64,000 nucleotides of DNA from Nageia nagi (taxonomy: Eukaryota > Pinophyta). Of the stretch, positions 58,590-64,000 are shown one piece after another (position 1 is the first letter of the stretch; each line of letters opens with the position of its first letter). The stretch is from contig JBITNC010000002.1 in assembly GCA_050084985.1 (NCBI GenBank), positions 6,138,001-6,202,000 on the forward strand, written 5' to 3'. Made by a program: the position numbers and the translations under genes. The notes under the pieces are model-generated. The model saw only the letters and a list, made by a program, of their open reading frames with translations, made no database searches and was not told the origin of the DNA.

Positions 58590-59060
58590 AGAGATTCATG
58601 GTTCAATTAGAAAATAAGAAAACTCCATTCTCTTATTTGCTCAAGAAAAAAAAAATTTTATATGGACAAAGGAATATCAAAAATTGTTTGAATATATAAA
58701 GAGTTACTTACTTAGTCCTCCTATATTACAACCAATTCATCACATCAAGCCACTATACTTATACATATCAACTACAACCAATGCTATTGGAATAGTCCTT
58801 ATGCAACTTGATAGTGAAAATAGGGAAAGAGTTGTATATTACTTATACAAGATATTGCAGAATGCATAAATCAACTACACACCTATTAAGAAGTTATGTT
58901 ATGCCATAGTGTACACAAATCAAAAATTAAGGTATTATAGGATAACACTACCTTCATTATGGCCCAAGTTGATCCACTAAGGTATTTTCTATCAAAACCA
59001 TAATTGAAACGAGGACCAACCAAATGGATCATAGAACTTCAAGAGTTTGACCTTCTCTAC
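58590..59060 (+). pseudogene. RNase H (gypsy type) of element F
   Basis: The frame of 58,684-58,869 has KPLYLYISTTTNAIGIVLMQ, where the first catalytic D has become T, and ERVVYYLYKILQNA; then NYTPIKKLCYAIVYTNQKL follows in frame after a TAA. Typical Tat-type RNase H directly after RT. Inactive. Confidence 0.65.
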
Positions 59061-59072
59061 ACAAGATAAAAA

Positions 59073-59648
59073 GTGATAAAAGGACATGTTATAGTTGACA
59101 TGCTTGCAGCAACACTATGTGATGAAAATAATAACAAGAATAAGCTTATGGTACTAGTTGAGCAGTGTGAGGAAAAGACATGGAAACTATTCTTTGTTGG
59201 CTTCAAATATTTTCAAGGGGCTGGGATAGAAATTATTCTAGTATCTCCTAAAGGTGGTATGATTCCTTTGGCTTACAATTTAAGTTTTGAATGCAAAAAC
59301 AACATGGTTGAGTATGAAGCTTTAGTCTTGGGATTAAAAGCAACAATCAACCTTGGAATCAATAAGCTAAAAATCTATGGTGACTCACAACTTATCATCA
59401 ATCAAATCAACAATACTTACCATACCAAAGATGAGAAATTAAAACCTTATAAGTATCTAGTAGCAGCAATGGTTCAAAGATGCTTCATACAGATTCAATT
59501 TGAGAATATTTCAAGTACTAATAATAGATTTGTTAATGCTATGGAAAATGTTGCTTCATCAACACCTATCTCAGTTGAAGATGAGGAAAACATAATCAAA
59601 ATCAACAACTTGAGATATTTTTCTTTTCTAGATGATGATCAATTCTAA
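59073..59648 (+). pseudogene. Additional (archaeal-type) RNase H of element F, after RT-RNase H
   Basis: 191 uninterrupted codons. Residues 36-45 (TWKLFFVGFK) are the first strand, in which the catalytic D of FFDG is now V. Residues 75-90 (KNNMVEYEALVLGLKA) carry the catalytic E, residues 101-105 (IYGDS) the second D. The C-terminal part (residues about 145-165, SSTNNRFVNAMENVAS) matches the N..AD.LA..A tail. Loss of the first D means it is inactive, although the frame is open. Confidence 0.75.
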
Positions 59649-59964
59649 GGATTATTTAGAAAGGAATCACTCATATGTGTTATTCTCCATTTGCATGAAT
59701 GGTACATTGATATCTACAATTACCTCAAGCCTGGAAAGATTCCATATTCATGTCAATCCAAATTCTTCAAAAGAAGGTTGAAGCGTATAGCCATAAGGTA
59801 TATTCTTATTGGTAATATTCTTTACAAAAGGTCATTTGATGGTACTTTTCTTAGATATTTAAATGAAATTAAAGCACATAAGGCTATGGAACAAGTACAT
59901 GATAGCATAAATGGAGGTCATTTTAATAGTAAATCCATTTATCATAAGCTCATAAGACTAGGAT

Positions 59965-61575
59965 TGTTGAGCATGTGTGATTGTCATTGTTGTCAACATG
60001 TGGTTTTGGTAAAGACCAGGTTTCGGAGGTGATGAGGTCAGCAAGGAGAATTGAAAAGCCGGAGTTAGTAAATAAAGCGTTCTGGAAGAGATGACGTCAG
60101 CGATTTCGAGCCTTAACCAAAAATCGAAGCCCGAAAGTGATGAGGTCAGCAAGGAGCGATCAAATAGCCGATGCCAGTGAGTAAAACATTCTGGAGGGAA
60201 GAGATGACGTCACGGGAAGAACGATGTTCATATTTTTGAATGAAACCGAGTTCCAGAGATGATGAGGTCAGCAAGGGGTGATTAAAAAGGCCGGAGTCAG
60301 TAGATTAAGCGTTCCGGAATGAAATGATAAAAGCTTAGTTGTGGAAAAAATTGGGTTCCGAAGAAAGTGAGTAGAGCATTCCGAAAGCATAAAGATGACA
60401 TCACGGGGAGAACAACGTTCACATTTTTGAATGAAATCGGGTCCCGGAGATGATGAGGTCAGCAAGGAGTGATCAAATAACTGGAGCCAGTGAGTAAAAC
60501 ATTTTAGAATGTAGAGATGAGAACAACAAAGAGAGATCAAATAGCCAGAGCCAGTAAATAGAATATCTCAGAAGCGTTTTACTCTACTTCCGGAATCCAG
60601 AGAAGATGACGTTAGCAGTTGGTGTTGAAAAGTCCGGATGGCCACGCAGATACCTTGGAACTCTCTTCCGGAGTCCAGAGATGATGACATCATGGTGTAT
60701 ACAATAAACATCTGGTAAGCTAGTCAATCTCTAGGCTATAGAAAGAGACTCCGGAACTAAATAATCAGATACTGTCAAATCTTCGAAATCATTGGAGAAA
60801 GAGCTATACTTGTCTGAACAACTCTATTTGAGCAATAAGAGCGTTCGTCAGTTACAACAGTTGCAGTCTCAGATAGTGAACTCTATTAGTGCAGGAGCAG
60901 TTACAAAAAAAGATTTCTTTTCAGTTTGTTTTTCATAACGTGCAATGATAGGAACAGTTTCTTGGGGGGTTTTCTTGATGTGTAACGGTTGTAGGAATGT
61001 ACGTGAAGAGTGGATTGTAGATTTAGTGAAAACAGGCGAGTAGAGAAGTGTGTAGTGGAGAGGGAATAGCATGGAAGAGGGGAGTATCAGGAGTATGTGA
61101 AGTGAGCAAACGAATATGCAGAGAGAATAGTGATTTTTTAACTGTGTTACTTTGGAGTTGTGTGCAGAGATCAAACAATGAGCATTAGAGCTAGACCATT
61201 GAGGGTCTTCTAGAACTGTATTCTTTCCTCCTTTTTGAATGTTGTATCAAGTGGGTGCTTGAGAGTTGGAGTTGGTGCTCCAAGCAGTAGGTGCTACTAT
61301 TTTTAAAGTGGTAGTTGGTGCTACCCTTCACAGTTGGTGCTGTGAATCTGTAAGCTTTCTTTAATGACTGGATTTGGATTGGAGTCCAAGCAGTCATTTT
61401 TGGGGATGTAGCCAATCTGGTGAACCTCGTTATATCTGGTGTTGTGTGATGTACTTGGTGTGCTTGCTCAATTTTCTCTGGCTTTTAATCTGTCTTTATT
61501 TAAGAAGTTTAAATTGATTATTTTTTTTATATACACTGATTCACCCCCCCTCTCAGTGTCACTCGAAGTCCAACA
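59965..61575 (+). repeat. Solo LTR, 1,611 bp, with perfect 5-bp target duplication
   Basis: It begins TGTTGAGCATG and ends GTCCAACA, with TGTTG/CAACA inverted ends, and is flanked by AGGAT at 59,960-59,964 and at 61,576-61,580. It sits inside the integrase codons of element F. Near its end TTCACCCCCCCTCTCAGTGT (61,541-61,560) is a form seen at the 3' ends of many plant LTRs. No internal region is present, so it formed by LTR-LTR recombination. The left third carries a repeat array with bZIP-type sites. Orientation is given as plus because of the CCCCCTCT block near the right end. Confidence 0.9.
60033..60692. promoter_or_regulatory. Repeat array with nine TGACGTCA-like sites in the solo LTR
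   Basis: Perfect TGACGTCA at 60,092-60,099 and 60,205-60,212. Variants: TGAGGTCA at 60,033, 60,141, 60,263 and 60,454; TGACATCA at 60,397 and 60,685; TGACGTTA at 60,607. The TGAGGTCA and TGACGTCA forms alternate, giving a repeat unit of about 108-122 bp, with shared neighbours GATGAGGTCAGCAAGG and a GTTC(C/T)GGA- or CATTCTGGA-like word. TGACGTCA is a target of plant bZIP factors of the TGA and related groups; use here is inference. Confidence 0.8.
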
Positions 61576-62575
61576 AGGATATTATTGGCCATCTATGAAA
61601 AAAGGATTGCATTTTACATGTTCAGAAATATGAAAAATGTCAAAAGCATGGTAACTTGAAACAATCTCCTTCAAGTGAATTAGTAACAATGATATCACCT
61701 TGGCCATTTTGCCATTTGGGCCTTGGATTTAATTGGTATTATCAATACCAAATCTAGTGAGGGGAATAAATTTATCCTAGTGCTACAAAATACTTCACAA
61801 AATGGGCTAAATTTGTACCTTTGAGATCCTACAAAGATCCTCAAATTGTGACATTTATGACTAATAATATCATTGCTAGATTTAGTATTCCATATCATGT
61901 CATCATGGATAACGAAAAGAACTTTAGAAGCAAGCAAGTTAGGGAGTTTTGTAAAGAATTAAATATTAAGAATTCTCATCAACCTACTATCTGCAAGGCA
62001 ATGGACAAGAAGAAGCAACCATTAAGATAATTGTTAACGTCCTATATAACACAGTCAAGAAAAATCATAGACATTGGCATTAAAAACTCATATATGCCTT
62101 ATGGGAATACATAAAAAACATCATATCAGATACAAGGTGTACTCTATTTTCATTATTTTATGGAGATGAGGTAGTCTTATCATTGGATGTTGAAATACCA
62201 TCATTAAGGTTATCCCTAGAAGGCATCATTGATTGGTAAGAACAACAAAAATAAAGACTAAGACAACTAGAAGGTTTGGATGAAAAGAGAATTCATGCCT
62301 TAAAATTTCTCAAAGCTTATCAGAAAAGAGCAAAGAAAGCACATAGCAAGAAGATTGTACCATGTGTATTCCAAGTGGATGATCTAGTACTTAAGAAGAA
62401 TCATCATAATTCATAGGCTAAAAAATAGGAAAAAGGTAAATTTGAGACTAATTGGATTGGTCCCTACATCATAAAGACCAAGTATCCAAACATTGCATAC
62501 AGGTTGGCAACAGTTGAGGGGAAAGTTAACAAATTTTAAACTAATGCAAAGCATCTCAAGCCTTTTTATACATAA

Positions 62576-64000
62576 GGCAAGCTTGTCACACATGTTCTAG
62601 AGGTTGTCCTTCAAATCAGTCATCAGTATACAATTAAGGTATCGAGATCCTAGCTCCATTTTTGTTATGTTGAGCTAGCACCTATGGTAGATTTCTATGT
62701 AAAAATTATCAATCATCCCAACATTTGCATTTACATTCCTAGCATATTTCAGGTTCAAATGAAAATCACAAAATTTAGAAGTCATAGTCAGGTTAGATAA
62801 ACCATATGACATCTTTAGAATTCAATGAGATAGTTATCATTTTTAGACCAATGACATTAGTACAATCAATCGTGTAGATAATACTGTAGGTAATCTTGTG
62901 CATATTTCAACCATCACATATAGGTCAATCATATCAGCTCAATCATATCTCAATCTCAAAAAATATAAGGATTAGATTCAATGTGAGGCCTAATGGTCGT
63001 GCTACCTTCTACACCCTCACTAACATTAGCATCTACACTAGCATTTTTGCAACAAATCACATCATTTGTCAAAGGTAAGTGCAGGTATTTTTTTATACTC
63101 TCTTACCTTTATATTCACAATCATGGTTCAATCATTTCATGCTTTGTTATTATACTTAGCACATCATGTCCTTGTTGGGTGGATATTAAATAACCATCAC
63201 TATTTTTGAACATTTGGTTGGAACTAAACCAACCATTTTTCTTGGTTTTACCTGGATATTGGGACTAAACTAATCTTCATTCTAATAGCCACATTATCAT
63301 TGGTACTACAATCATGCATGATTAAAAAATATTCAAATACCTCATGATTAAAAAATATAAAAAATATGGGGCATGTACCTCATGATGATGAGCATATCAG
63401 CATGTACCTCATGACGATGAGTATATCATATAGCATGGTTGGGAAATATTCAAATAATTCATATCCTTGAGTCACCTTTGTTGGTTGGATCTCAACTAAC
63501 CTCCATATTTGAGTCACCTTTGTTGGTTCAGTTTCAACTAACCATCACCATCTTATTATCTTGATTTATAAGTTGCATATAAGAATGAGGCATGTAACTC
63601 ATGATGATGTTAACATATAAAGCTTCCTTTGCATGTGTTCCATCTAAGAATAGGGCATGTACCCCATGATGATGTGGACACAACTTTTTCATGATTTCTT
63701 ATGTATGCATCTAAGAATGAAACATTGAGTATTTCTATATTTAATGTTCTTAAGATGATATATGCATATTATATTTATTTCATCCTTGCTTCATTATTGT
63801 TAAATATCATTTGATAAAATATTATTGTGTTCTCTCTTATTGTTTACTACTATATCTTTTACAAGTTAACAATCATATATGTGCTTGGAAGTATTTACCT
63901 CTCATTTTTAGGTTTCATTATTTGCTTTTAGTTGATTCTACTACATGTAAGCCATTACATCTCATAACTAAGGAAAGAAGGGGTAAATATACATCATCAA
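62576..64000 (+). other. 3' region of element F with short repeats
   Basis: No coding pattern after the integrase end. Repeated words: GCATGTACCTCATGATGATG-like at about 63,371, 63,401, 63,594 and 63,655; and CACCTTTGTTGGTT at 63,472 and 63,507, the first followed by GGATCTCAACTAACC and the second by CAGTTTCAACTAACC. This would be the 3' untranslated region or LTR of the element. No polypurine tract could be fixed. Confidence 0.5.

Larger units (their letters stand above)
54988..62575 (+). mobile_element. Ty3/gypsy element F, Tat-like, interrupted by a solo LTR
   Basis: Plus-strand order: gag tail and zinc knuckle (55,020-55,720), protease (55,775-56,510), linker, RT (57,650-58,570), RNase H (58,590-59,060), extra archaeal-type RNase H (59,073-59,600), integrase (59,691-62,575). 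The integrase is split by a 1.6-kb solo LTR (59,965-61,575). The 5' end is cut where copia E's LTR begins (54,987/54,988). Stops are scattered through the domains, so it is inactive. Confidence 0.8.
59691..62575 (+). pseudogene. Integrase of element F, split by a solo LTR
   Basis: 59,691-59,964 holds the N-terminal domain up to NGGHFNSKSIYHKLIRLG. From 61,581 the protein resumes with YYWPSMKKG, and the codon is restored exactly if one removes the insert and one target copy. Further pieces: WIRLVL-like core with many stops, KAMDKK at 62,000, LRLSLEGIID, FQVDDLVLKKNHH (62,371-62,410) and KFETNWIGPYIIKTKYPN (62,440-62,490), the C-terminal chromodomain-less tail of Tat integrases. Confidence 0.75.

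Noticed and set aside
60033-60540. Small open frames across the solo-LTR repeat array as genes
   Set aside because: They follow the repeat unit, carry no recognisable domain and lie within a well-defined LTR.
1-64000. tRNA, rRNA or microRNA genes
   Set aside because: No cloverleaf with A and B box, no rRNA words and no convincing long hairpin precursor was found by eye; a covariance-model search would be needed to exclude them.
1-64000. An antiviral or other multi-gene defence system
   Set aside because: Apart from the bHLH gene, all recognisable coding sequence belongs to retroelements or a viral fragment; no cluster of co-oriented host genes exists.

Overview
The window reads as nuclear DNA of a land plant with a large, repeat-filled, AT-rich genome. 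The evidence is one intron-containing bHLH transcription-factor gene surrounded by broken Ty1/copia and Ty3/gypsy (Tat-like) retroelements, an endogenous caulimovirid fragment, nested insertions and long AT-rich decayed stretches. A gymnosperm is my best guess, from the decay pattern and the style of the elements. That guess is inference: the sequence contains no decisive taxonomic marker. I saw no bacterial-type operons, CRISPR arrays, rRNA or tRNA genes.

Layout. 1-1,640: end of an LTR-like sequence plus decayed sequence. 1,652-9,750: minus-strand Tat-like Ty3/gypsy element A (LTR, primer site, gag, protease, extra RNase H, RT, a foreign gag piece, RNase H, integrase). 10,200-11,025: LINE-like ORF1 remnant. 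12,560-13,860: unrecognised decayed coding sequence. 14,725-17,781: the bHLH gene, with short tandem duplications in its upstream region and introns 1 and 3. 17,782-23,760: AT-rich sequence, including a diverged tandem copy of the 3' half of the bHLH gene (pseudogene) and its downstream flank. 25,350-29,190: decayed copia element B (+). 33,850-37,730: endogenous caulimovirid fragment (-). 38,690-39,420: diverged tandem repeats. 39,813-40,620: copia-type LTR with a GC-rich hairpin block. 42,582-43,075: copia RNase H fragment (-). 43,817-45,865: gypsy gag (+). 45,866-47,350: unknown decayed ORF (-), followed by a cluster of palindromes. 49,390-50,510: copia RT/RNase H fragment (+). 50,735-54,987: copia element E (-), with a clear primer site and 5' LTR and an unusual GC-rich leader holding coding-like sequence. 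54,988-62,575: Tat-like gypsy element F (+), whose integrase is interrupted by a 1,611-bp solo LTR with a perfect 5-bp target duplication. 62,580-64,000: its 3' region with short repeats.

The only gene that looks functional is the bHLH gene: four exons, 343 codons, all junctions in phase 0, with an ACT-like C-terminal region. It resembles the plant group that contains ABORTED MICROSPORES and TIP2-type anther regulators. Everything else is mobile or viral in origin and carries stops or frameshifts.

Most promising second looks: (1) the solo LTR with nine TGACGTCA-like sites in a roughly 110-bp repeat; (2) the caulimovirid fragment with a long extension after RNase H and eight in-frame TAG stops against one TGA and no TAA; (3) two Tat-like elements with the extra RNase H on opposite sides of the RT; (4) a gag segment lodged at the RT/RNase H border of element A; (5) coding-like GC-rich sequence in the leader of element E.
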